Source of the DNA: Sphingobacterium bambusae
Lineage (GTDB): Bacteria; Bacteroidota; Bacteroidia; Sphingobacteriales; Sphingobacteriaceae
Assembly (NCBI RefSeq): GCF_033955345.1
Contig: NZ_CP138332.1
Coordinates: 3,100,001 to 3,164,000 of the forward strand
Length of the DNA: 64,000 nucleotides
Reading direction: 5' to 3'
Part shown: positions 25,790 to 32,107 of the stretch, one piece after another
Numbering within the stretch: position 1 is the stretch's first letter
Layout: each line of letters opens with the position of its first letter
Made by a program: the position numbers and the translations under genes
Notes under the pieces: generated by a model
Seen by the model: only the letters and a program-made list of their open reading frames with translations
What the model was told of the DNA's origin: nothing
Databases searched by the model: none

Positions 25790-25870
25790 TATTTAGATAA
25801 GGAAATGGCGGTAAACTAGCAGATTACCGCTATCAGCTCGTCAGATCATCACCTTGTCACCTCATCACGA
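25790..25870 (+). repeat. Hairpin/TCAC repeat R2, copy 4
   Basis: GTATTTAGATAAGGAAAT, then GGCGGTAA ... TTACCGCTATC hairpin, then AGCTCGTCAGATCATCACC and TTGTCACCTCATCAC. A CTGTCCT...GTCCCTGAAAGGGACAAG hairpin segment precedes it at 25726-25765, as it does before the copy at 29.7 kb. Confidence 0.75.
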
Positions 25871-26347
25871 TGTCACTATATTTGATTTGTTAAAAAAATG
25901 TCTTTTGTTGAAAAAAACACTATCCTTCATAGGAAAAGCCTCACTATCTTTATACAGTAGAATTTGGATTTACCTAGGTCAAGTAGGTAGTCCCGACCAT
26001 TATAAACGGCTCAATTATGATAATAATCCTGATAATAAGCCAATTTTTATTTGATGCTATTGTGCATCTTATGACTATGCGCTCTCCCAACAAAGGGGCT
26101 GAGGTAGCAGCATGCACAAGTCCCAGACAGCCCATTCACTTGTACAGCGGACAGCGATCATTAGCTCATAGTGAGCAATATCCGAACCTGTTTATAAACA
26201 TCATTCCGGCCAGACATTATCTTCCGCGAATACGTTTGCCTCCTTCTTTTGGATGTGGATAAGCAATAAGAATTATAAACAAGCAACAGTTCGAAATGGT
26301 ATGCTCAACCTTCGATAAGCCGCTGTTGCACAACAATTATCTGTATT
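25871..26347. other. Stretch without a supported gene
   Basis: Two open frames (25854-26054 and 26017-26262) overlap here but start inside or next to repeat sequence and show no recognisable protein features. The last 70 bases should hold the promoter of the HTH gene; no clear TAnnTTTG element was found. Confidence 0.4.
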
Positions 26348-26629
26348 ATGAAAAAGTATATAGAGACTATTATTATCTTGCTGCGCAAGATCATTGAAGC
26401 GTTACAAAACGAAAAAGAAAGCTCATCTGTCGGTCGTCCACCCTTGACCGAAAGAAAATTTTACAGTAAGCAAGACGTGTTGAAATTGTTGAACATGACC
26501 GATGTCACGTATAAGCGAAACTTAAAGAAGGGCATCCTCAATCCTATGCGTTTGATCGGAACAGATGTGTACTTTGAAGAAGATCTATTGAAGGCTTTAG
26601 AAGAGAGTAGGATGAAAGGCAAGATCTAG
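26348..26629 (+). CDS. Small helix-turn-helix DNA-binding protein
   Basis: 93 residues. The first 25 are helical and mixed hydrophobic (YIETIIILLRKIIEALQNEK), perhaps a dimerisation helix. A basic linker VGRPPLTERK follows, and from about residue 37 an excisionase/MerR-like winged HTH: FYSKQDVLKLLNMTDVTYKR, then LIGTDVYFEEDLLKALEESR. This form is common for small regulators and excisionase-like proteins on Bacteroidota mobile elements. No integrase is present in the window. It stops 30 bases before the phased 21-bp repeat array, so it is a natural candidate to bind that array; this is inference. Confidence 0.75.
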   Translation: MKKYIETIIILLRKIIEALQNEKESSSVGRPPLTERKFYSKQDVLKLLNMTDVTYKRNLKKGILNPMRLIGTDVYFEEDLLKALEESRMKGKI

Positions 26630-26659
26630 AAGCGCTGTTTCAAGAGGCACATGCCCAAA

Positions 26660-26953
26660 AACAATGCGTTGTTGCATATGAACGATAGGTTGTCGTCTAC
26701 AAACGATGACCTATTGTTTTTCTTCAATAAGCTATTGTTCATCTTCAACAAGGTGTTGCTGCACAACAAAGGTGCATGGCTGACAAACAATAGCACACTG
26801 CATACATGCAAAGCCTTTATGTCTAATAACAATACCATAATGTTTATATGCAAAGCCTCATTGTTCATAAACAATAACGCATTGTTGATATACAATGCAT
26901 CATCGTTTACATGCAACGATCTGTTGCATATATGCAATACCCTATTGCATATA
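26660..26953 (+). repeat. Fourteen phased 21-bp repeats with hairpin-forming units
   Basis: Exactly fourteen 21-base units, no insertion or deletion over 294 bases. Each unit reads as a 6-base arm, 5-base loop, 6-base arm and 4-base spacer. Examples are AACAAT-aacgc-ATTGTT (26870), TGCAAC-gatct-GTTGCA (26912), TGCAAT-accct-ATTGCA (26933) and ACGAT-aggtt-GTCGT (26682). Arm sequences differ between units but about half keep pairing, with others degenerate. Because 21 is a multiple of three, long frames run through both strands (26651-27166 plus, 26626-27030 minus) and translate to Asn/Leu-rich heptads. 21 bp also equals two turns of B-DNA. It could be an iteron or partition-like binding array, a structured RNA, or a low-complexity coding tract. 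Confidence 0.85.
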
Positions 26954-27016
26954 TGCAAAATGGCGGTTTTTGGGTATTTAGGATGCTTTATATTCGTTTT
27001 TGCAGGAACGCTTCTG

Positions 27017-27061
27017 TCAAATCGGTTCAAATCGGTTCAATTTAGCTCAAATCGGGTCAAA
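27017..27061 (+). repeat. Short 10-bp tandem repeats
   Basis: TCAAATCGGT is repeated at 27017 and 27027, then degenerate as TCAATTTAGC (27037) and TCAAATCGGG (27047), ending in TCAAAA. The array sits just upstream of the candidate promoter of the FN3 gene, one unit per helical turn, so it may be a binding site cluster. Confidence 0.7.
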
Positions 27062-27067
27062 ATTTCA

Positions 27068-27095
27068 TTTGAGGTCGGATTTGTTTTTACGTTTG
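27068..27095 (+). promoter_or_regulatory. Candidate promoter of the FN3/DUF5675 cassette
   Basis: TACGTTTG (27088-27095) is a perfect TAnnTTTG element, and TTTG at 27068-27071 could serve as -33 element (16-base gap, slightly short). Transcription would begin about 90 bases before the FN3 gene. Confidence 0.5.
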
Positions 27096-27195
27096 TGTTG
27101 TACCGAAAGGAGTTACGGACGGTTAGGGCGGATGATTGGAGCGCTACAGGAATTTGGCCTGCTTGAAGTCATAAAACTCGGTACAGCTCATTAAA

Positions 27196-27819
27196 ATGGC
27201 AAATAAATCTAAAGTGCTTGTCAACTTTGCACGAATGAAAGATGACGAGCTCATGGTAGCTGCAACGACGATTATCAGCGCCATGACGGACAATGTACAT
27301 TTTGAAACGCCAAGCCCGAGCTTGGAATCAGTACAAGTGTTGGTCGATGACTATGCGGCCAAATTGAATGCGGCACGCCGCCGAGGAGCGCCATCGGATA
27401 CGGCCTTGAAGAACGAAGTGCGCCAGCCGTTGGAAGAGGCTTTGCAAAAGCTGGGGTACTATGTAAATGCCACTGCGCAAGGGCATTTATCGACCCTGCT
27501 TAGCTCGGGCTTCCGCAGCAGTAGCGGTATCAGTTCTTTGGAGGTACCCCTGAAGATCGAGGCCGTTAAAGTGCGCGACGGGAGACAGTCGGGGCAGGTG
27601 AGGCTAGATTTTGCACCGCAGCGAGCGGCGCGAATGTATGAATGTGTGTATAGAAAGCAACATGAAGAAGCTTGGAGTGCACATATCAGCACCACCTCTT
27701 CGCGCTTGAACATTATTGCACCCCTGTCGGTCGGGCAATATTATGAGATACGCGTACGTGGCATTAACACCCATGGCCAAGGCGACTGGAGTGATATCGT
27801 CACGATCATGGTCCGTTAA
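27196..27819 (+). CDS. Fibronectin type III domain protein
   Basis: 207 residues with no signal peptide or membrane helix. Residues 1 to about 110 form a helical domain (LVNFARMKDDELMVAATTII, VDDYAAKLNAARRRG, VRQPLEEALQKLGYYVNATA). Residues about 118-207 form one fibronectin III fold (LKIEAVKVRDGRQSGQVRLD, then YYEIRVRGINTHGQGDWSDI near the end). This two-part form, about 210 residues, is a recurrent hypothetical protein of Bacteroidota as far as I recall; its function is unknown. It is the first gene of a small cassette with the DUF5675 gene and two tiny membrane proteins, which together resemble a phage-lysis or tail-derived module. Confidence 0.7.
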   Translation: MANKSKVLVNFARMKDDELMVAATTIISAMTDNVHFETPSPSLESVQVLVDDYAAKLNAARRRGAPSDTALKNEVRQPLEEALQKLGYYVNATAQGHLSTLLSSGFRSSSGISSLEVPLKIEAVKVRDGRQSGQVRLDFAPQRAARMYECVYRKQHEEAWSAHISTTSSRLNIIAPLSVGQYYEIRVRGINTHGQGDWSDIVTIMVR

Positions 27820-27906
27820 TCGGCGGAAGCACCGATGATCCTGTTTGGCGGTAGGCTAGCGGCCGTAATGCTTGCCGCCGAATATTTAAACAATGTTTAA
27901 CCAAAG

Positions 27907-27938
27907 GGGCAGCGCCCTGTGCCTGCCCTTATTTTTTA
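27907..27938 (+). terminator. Terminator or attenuator between the FN3 and DUF5675 genes
   Basis: GGGCAG (27907-27912) pairs with CTGCCC (27923-27928), followed by TTATTTTTT. A second hairpin GGCGG ... CCGCC lies just upstream at 27847-27878. The two genes may therefore be separate or attenuated transcripts. Confidence 0.65.
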
Positions 27939-27975
27939 ACCGGAGCGCTACCGCTCCATCCTTAGCTATTACATC

Positions 27976-28404
27976 ATGAAAACAAGACATACCTTGTTTC
28001 TCCGTCGTACATACGGAGAGCGGGGAACCAATGGGCAGATCAGTTACCAAGGACAGCATATCTGCTATACCATCGAACTGCCCGATCGAAACAACGTCCG
28101 GCGCCTCAGCTGCATTCCTGAAGGATGCTACCGGCTAGAAAAGCGCGTGTACCCTAAAAATGGCGAGCAGATTGGGATCCCCCATGTGCTGCGCCGGGAG
28201 GCTATCCTGATACACGCGGCAAACAACGCCATGACGGAGCTGATGGGCTGCATAGCGCCGGTGACCAGCCTCACGGGGCAAGGAACCGGAACAGGCAGCA
28301 GGGCTGCCCTCGCCGAGCTTAAGGCGCTGGTATATGCCCTATGGGATATGGGGGATGAGGTGTATTTAAGAATAGTATCGGACAGCGTAATTCCCGATGC
28401 CTAG
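27976..28404 (+). CDS. DUF5675 family protein
   Basis: 142 residues. Features of the DUF5675 family are visible: a start with LFLRRTYGERGTNGQISYQG, ICYTIELPDRNN, CIPEGCYRLEKRVYPKNG, the His-containing AILIHAANNA, and GCIAPVTSLTGQGTGTGSRA. Members are found in phages and prophage-like regions of Gram-negative bacteria, often near lysis genes, and may relate to L,D-transpeptidase-like cell-wall proteins. No signal peptide. Its neighbours here are two tiny membrane proteins, which suits a lysis-like or secretion module. Confidence 0.85.
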   Translation: MKTRHTLFLRRTYGERGTNGQISYQGQHICYTIELPDRNNVRRLSCIPEGCYRLEKRVYPKNGEQIGIPHVLRREAILIHAANNAMTELMGCIAPVTSLTGQGTGTGSRAALAELKALVYALWDMGDEVYLRIVSDSVIPDA

Positions 28405-28488
28405 CCCAAGAAAGGAAGCTGCGTATAGCAGGCCGTCTAGGCATACGCTTGTAAACATCAAGTATCAAAAATCTTGACTTAAAAAAAA

Positions 28489-28692
28489 ATGAAAACAATA
28501 ATCGGAAAAATGCGCCAAGCCGTGCAGGTGGCACTGCTGGCGCCCATAAAACTACCGGCTAAGCTGCTGCATATATTAAAATATGCGGCCGTAGGCCTAG
28601 GCATATTGGATAGCTTGGTAGCGCATAAAGAAGAGCAATCGCAAGAGACTGCCCAGCAAGGAGAGGAGGAGGCCGATGAAGACGCTCAGTAA
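28489..28692 (+). CDS. Small amphipathic/membrane protein with acidic tail
   Basis: 67 residues. The N-terminal half is basic and hydrophobic (MRQAVQVALLAPIKLPAKLL, then HILKYAAVGLGILDSLVAH). The last 20 residues are almost only Glu, Gln, Asp and Ala. No family is recognised. It starts 84 bases after the DUF5675 gene behind an A-rich stretch, and its end overlaps the next tiny gene by 17 bases. Holin-like function is possible from size and context but unproven. Confidence 0.6.
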   Translation: MKTIIGKMRQAVQVALLAPIKLPAKLLHILKYAAVGLGILDSLVAHKEEQSQETAQQGEEEADEDAQ

Positions 28693-28846
28693 TGTGCAGC
28701 ATGGCACCCTAGGTGGTACCCTCTGCTCCATAGGGGTAAGCTTCGACTGGAGTAATATGGCCGAAACGGTGCTGATGGCCGCGATCGGTGCGGCAGTAAG
28801 CTACCTGCTGAGCCGCCTGCTGCACAGTAAACGGCGGAAACCCTAG
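28676..28846 (+). CDS. Tiny single-helix membrane protein (56 aa)
   Basis: A frame of 56 codons from ATG 28676 to TAG 28844-28846, too short for many gene finders. The product starts MKTLSNVQHGTLGGTLCSIG, continues FDWSNMAETV, then one membrane helix LMAAIGAAVSYLLSRLL and a basic tail HSKRRKP. It overlaps the preceding gene by 17 bases in another frame, a pattern typical of translational coupling. The helix plus short basic C-terminus resembles small holin-like or smalltalk-type proteins that accompany lysis genes in Bacteroidota elements; that is analogy, not sequence identity. Confidence 0.6.
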   Translation: MKTLSNVQHGTLGGTLCSIGVSFDWSNMAETVLMAAIGAAVSYLLSRLLHSKRRKP

Positions 28847-28872
28847 CGGAAAATAGTATGTAGTCCTTAGTA

Positions 28873-29105
28873 CGCCGTTCGCCACGGCAGGGCAGCACTT
28901 TTGAAGGGCAAAAGTGCTCAAAACCCTTCGTCTCCTTCAGGTGCTTCGTCGCACAAGTCCAGCGCACACCAAGCAACATGTTTGGTAAAGCTGAAATAAC
29001 GTCGGAATCGCTTTAGATGCGATTCCGACATAATTTCTAGGCTTTTTCCATCCCTCGATTCCCCAAACATGTTCTTTGTTTTCCAGCACTTGGAAGGAGA
29101 CTGGA
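28873..29105 (-). repeat. Dispersed repeat R1, copy D
   Basis: Reverse-complement copy of R1, starting at CGCCGTTCGCCACGGCAGGG and ending GGAAGGAGACTGGA, same orientation as copy C. The outermost CCCCCTCAACCCCTTC part is missing. Similarity to copy C carries on to about 29154 and, with gaps, to the 75-bp palindrome at 29419. Confidence 0.87.
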
Positions 29106-29159
29106 ATAGTTACGTTAAACGGTTACCGCATGATGTCGCTTTTTGATCGCTATTTATGG

Positions 29160-29201
29160 TATTGCGTAATGCGTATTGCGTAATGCGTATTGCGTAATGC
29201 G
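29160..29201 (+). repeat. 14-bp tandem repeat, three units
   Basis: TATTGCGTAATGCG repeated three times without mismatch (29160, 29174, 29188), leading directly into an R2 copy. The single TAATGCG before R2 copy 1 is the same motif unexpanded. Confidence 0.9.
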
Positions 29202-29380
29202 ATAAGGGTAGTGGTAAATTTTAAGATCACCGCTATCAGCTCGTCACCTCTTCACTTTGTCACTATCAGTATAGCGTAATGAATATTGCGTAATGCGATA
29301 AGGGTAGCGGTAAATTATAGGATCACCGCACTAATCAAACGTCACTTCTTCACTTTGTCACTTTATCACAAAGTATAAAA
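29202..29380 (+). repeat. Hairpin/TCAC repeat R2, two tandem copies (5 and 6)
   Basis: Copy 5: ATAAGGGTAGTGGTAAATTT, a hairpin and CTCGTCACCTCTTCACTTTG. Copy 6 begins at the next ATTGCGTAATGCGATAAGGG (29285) with AGCGGTAA and ATCACCGCAC, then TCACTTCTTCACTTTGTCAC. Copy 6 is a tandem duplication of copy 5 with divergence. Confidence 0.7.
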
Positions 29381-29418
29381 CTCTACAATCACCGCACCTG
29401 CCTAATATTAACACAAAC

Positions 29419-29493
29419 GTCGCCTTATTTTTGTTGCGTCTGTACACATTTGCCCTTGCACTGCCCCACAAGGATGCAACAAAAATTCGCGAC
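29419..29493. repeat. 75-bp palindromic element, copy 2
   Basis: GTCGCCTTATTTTTGTTGC to GCAACAAAAATTCGCGAC, the same length and ends as 25268-25342, with differences in the loop. It lies at the end of the duplicated block that begins with R1 copy D. Confidence 0.75.
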
Positions 29494-29532
29494 AGGGTTT
29501 TGCTTACTTTTGCCCCACAAAAGTAAGGCCCC

Positions 29533-29668
29533 TGTCCCGGGCTTAGGGACGAATCGGTCCCTGAAAGGGACAAAAGTGTATCGCGACGGCATAGCCGTAA
29601 ACCTTTGCCCTACAAAAGTATCGCCCATGTCCCGGGCTTAGGGACGAATCGGTCCCTGAAAGGGACAA
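29533..29668 (+). repeat. Two 41-bp direct repeats around GTCCC/GGGAC hairpins
   Basis: TGTCCCGGGCTTAGGGACGA followed by ATCGGTCCCTGAAAGGGACAA occurs identically at 29533-29573 and 29628-29668. Each copy contains two small stem-loops (GTCCC...GGGAC twice). A diverged third copy is at about 25726-25765. Between the copies are TACTTTTGCCCCACAAAAGTA-type hairpins. Confidence 0.85.
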
Positions 29669-29700
29669 GAAAGTATATAGTACTGAGTACATAGTATGTA

Positions 29701-29742
29701 GACTAGGATAGCGGTAATCTTTAATTTACCGCTATCCTAGTC
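29701..29742 (-). terminator. Perfect 17-bp hairpin (R2 copy 7), likely terminator of the mannan operon
   Basis: GACTAGGATAGCGGTAA (29701-29717) pairs perfectly with TTACCGCTATCCTAGTC (29726-29742) around an 8-base loop. It is an R2-type hairpin with longer arms, followed by the TCACTTCATCACTATGTCAC tail. It lies 31 bases beyond the stop of the last GH76 gene, where a terminator is expected, although no U-run follows on that strand. Confidence 0.6.
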
Positions 29743-29772
29743 ACTTCATCACTATGTCACCTCGTCACCACT

Positions 29773-30957
29773 TTACTTCACTGCCGCTAGGCGCGCATAC
29801 ATCTCGGCCATAGCAAACTGATCGAGCAGCCATTTTTTGTCGCTATTTTTATCCTTCCCCGACCATTCCTTGCCGAAGAGACCATTGTTGTCGCGCATTG
29901 CCGTCCAAGCATGATCCAAGTTAGCTTGGAAAGCCTTGATATATTCCGGATTTTTATCCTGCCCATACAGCTCGATGTAGCCGCGCAGCATGATAGCGAT
30001 AAACCAGTTGTCGCTACGTTTTAGTAAGGGAAAGTCGGCGGAAGAGCCCTTTGGCGAGAAGAAATAGCCCAAGCCCGCTTTTGCCGACTCCTGCGCATCC
30101 GATAGATACTGCTTATCCTTCGTCAGCTTATACAGCAAGGCCGCCGCCTGAATCATTTGACCCGTGTTGTACGGATATTTGGCCGGCTGCACCTTACCCG
30201 CGAGGCTGATATTATCCCAATAAAGCTTATCGGCAGGATCTTGCAGATTCTTTTTTGTCCAGGCATACAAGTCCTTCGCCTGCTGCAGGTAAGCCTTCGA
30301 CTTGGTAGCCTCGTGGAGCTTGAGGAGGTAGACCACCGCCGGCGCGTTGGAACAAGTATTCTTGGATTCCTTTTTCTGTTCGCACCAGTAGATGCCACCA
30401 CCCAGCTTATCATCCATACCACTCTGCACGAAAGCCCATATCTCCTGCGCCTTGCGCAGGTAAGCCTTCTCCTTTGTGTGGAGATAAAGATCCGCAAAGT
30501 CTATACCCAGCCAAATATTATCATCGTAGAAGCGATCGGAGAGGGGTGCACTGTTGATGTAAGAAGCGTAACCCACTGGGCTGCGTTTATCATAATAGTT
30601 TTCCAAGCCCGGCAGCACCGCCTGATCAATATGCTGCTTGGTCTCCGGATTATGCTTAGCCTCCAGCAGCGCAGCATAAGCCGATAAGCTACCCGAGAAC
30701 GGCCAAAGGTAAGAATACGCATTGGCTTTGGGCTGATTGCTGTTATCGGCTAGGTAGGTCGCGCTGTAGCTATCGTCAAAAGGAAAAGTTTCCCGAAGAA
30801 GATGCTTGCCATCGTTGACGGCATAGTGATCTTGGATTGTGGATAAGCTTTCCGTGGCTCGCGCATAGTTTGCATTATTAGGTAGCTGCTGCCCCTGCAG
30901 GCAAGAAGCCCACAAGAGCGCCAGCGCAGCACCCGCTATTTTTTTTATCATCATCAT
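29773..30957 (-). CDS. Glycoside hydrolase family 76 (endo-alpha-1,6-mannanase), distal gene
   Basis: 394 residues with an N-terminal signal peptide (IKKIAGAALALLWASCLQGQ; a lipobox is possible but poor). The fold is an (alpha/alpha)6 barrel: YLWPFSGSLSAYAALLEAKH, then the catalytic Asp-Asp in RFYDDNIWLG near residues 145-146, GGGIYWCEQKK, NAPAVVYLLKLHEATK and YNTGQMIQAAALLYKLT, all hallmarks of GH76. These enzymes cut the alpha-1,6-mannan backbone of fungal mannan. Last gene of the SusCDE-GH76-GH76 unit, starting 10 bases after the other GH76. Three ATG codons in a row make the exact start uncertain. Confidence 0.93.
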   Translation of the reverse strand: MMMIKKIAGAALALLWASCLQGQQLPNNANYARATESLSTIQDHYAVNDGKHLLRETFPFDDSYSATYLADNSNQPKANAYSYLWPFSGSLSAYAALLEAKHNPETKQHIDQAVLPGLENYYDKRSPVGYASYINSAPLSDRFYDDNIWLGIDFADLYLHTKEKAYLRKAQEIWAFVQSGMDDKLGGGIYWCEQKKESKNTCSNAPAVVYLLKLHEATKSKAYLQQAKDLYAWTKKNLQDPADKLYWDNISLAGKVQPAKYPYNTGQMIQAAALLYKLTKDKQYLSDAQESAKAGLGYFFSPKGSSADFPLLKRSDNWFIAIMLRGYIELYGQDKNPEYIKAFQANLDHAWTAMRDNNGLFGKEWSGKDKNSDKKWLLDQFAMAEMYARLAAVK

Positions 30958-30967
30958 GACTAATTAT

Positions 30968-32095
30968 TTACTTTTTTTTTTCAAAATACGCAATACTTTC
31001 GAATAACATCGCCGCACTCGTTTGGGCCGTGAGCTGCGCATCGCCGCTAGGGCGCTGTGCCCAAGAAGAACCGAAGAGCAGGAAATTTTGGTCGGCCCCC
31101 TGCAGCCAAGTCACGCGGCCATTGTTGTGCAGGAAGTTTTCAAACTTGAGGCGGAACGCATCTTGGAGGCCATCGCGCTCGAGCAGCTGCACAAAGTAGC
31201 GCATAAAGATACCCTTGAACAGCGCCCCATCGCCGCTACCCTCGTCGCGCAGCACATTGCTGCTCGCATCGATACATTTGGAGATGGTATAGTTGGCCGT
31301 TTTCTGCGCATCGTTCATATAAAGCGGATCCTGCGTGACATCAAAAAGCTCGACCGCCGTGCCTAGAAACGTACCTTGGTTGTAGGTCAAGGCCACCGTG
31401 TTGATGACATCCGTCTCGCCGTTGATATTGTCAAACACGGCACCCGTTGCCCGATCAAAAAGCACATCCTTTTGCCATTCGTAGATGCGCTTAGCCCAGT
31501 CGAGGTAAGCCTCCTCCTTGGTGAGCTTGTAGAGGCGCACCGCCAAGATGCTCGCCGGCCCATTGGAGCAGGCATTTTTGGAATAGCGCATATCCTTGCG
31601 CCAGGCCAGCCCGCCGCCGGCATATTCCGTGTTCCAAGCTTTTAGGATATCCTCCCAAAGGAGGAGCGTAGCATCCATATATTGCTGCTCTTTCGTGATT
31701 TCGTAGAGGCGCAGGAAAGTAAGCGCATTCCACTCCATATCATCATAGAACACATTGTAATAATTGCCACCATTCTTTACCCGCACCCCTTCAAACCAAG
31801 GCTCGAAGTAAGCGCGGTATTTGGGGTCGTTGCTGCGCAGGTAGGCATCGATCACAGCGTCCATGGCATGCGCATTGGGCCAATATTGAAAGCCGAGGTC
31901 CGAGCGATCACTGCCATAGTTGAAGTAGCCCTCCTCGTTCCAAAACTGGCGGATCAGCGTATCCGTGCTGCGGCGGGCCATCTCCTCCCAGGAGACGGGC
32001 AGTTCGTCGTTAAACTGGTACTCGTCCTTGATCTTGCCGCAGCCTACCGAGGTAAGCAGGGCAAGCCAGACAAGTGCTATAGATCCAAATTTCAT
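30968..32095 (-). CDS. Glycoside hydrolase family 76 (endo-alpha-1,6-mannanase), proximal gene
   Basis: 375 residues, a probable lipoprotein (signal MKFGSIALVWLALLTSVGC, then GKIKDEY). Catalytic Asp-Asp lies in NVFYDDMEWNALTFLRLYE near residues 118-119. AGGGLAWRKDMRYSKNACSN and LTYNQGTFLGTAVELFDVT match the GH76 core. It differs from its downstream paralogue in most positions, so the two probably differ in location or product size. A surface-anchored enzyme paired with a periplasmic one is the usual arrangement for alpha-mannan utilisation loci. 12 bases separate it from the SusE-like gene. Confidence 0.93.
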   Translation of the reverse strand: MKFGSIALVWLALLTSVGCGKIKDEYQFNDELPVSWEEMARRSTDTLIRQFWNEEGYFNYGSDRSDLGFQYWPNAHAMDAVIDAYLRSNDPKYRAYFEPWFEGVRVKNGGNYYNVFYDDMEWNALTFLRLYEITKEQQYMDATLLLWEDILKAWNTEYAGGGLAWRKDMRYSKNACSNGPASILAVRLYKLTKEEAYLDWAKRIYEWQKDVLFDRATGAVFDNINGETDVINTVALTYNQGTFLGTAVELFDVTQDPLYMNDAQKTANYTISKCIDASSNVLRDEGSGDGALFKGIFMRYFVQLLERDGLQDAFRLKFENFLHNNGRVTWLQGADQNFLLFGSSWAQRPSGDAQLTAQTSAAMLFESIAYFEKKK

Positions 32096-32107
32096 GTGCT
32101 TCAGGGT

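Noticed and set aside
25854..26262. Two overlapping open frames of 66 and 81 codons
   Set aside because: They start inside R2 repeat sequence or overlap each other and show no protein-like pattern.
26660..26953. CRISPR array
   Set aside because: Units are contiguous 21-mers without spacers, are degenerate, and no cas gene is in the window.
26651..27166. Protein-coding gene of 171 residues (and the 134-residue frame on the other strand, 26626-27030)
   Set aside because: Both frames stay open because the repeat period is a multiple of three. Composition is low-complexity and neither has a family match, so I annotated the array as a repeat instead.
28686..28979. Minus-strand frames through R1 copy D (and the matching frames in copies A and B)
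   Set aside because: They are the translation of the dispersed repeat and are not conserved in frame between copies.
29419..29668. Insertion sequence remnant
   Set aside because: No transposase frame or fragments were found; only short palindromic elements and 41-bp repeats are visible.
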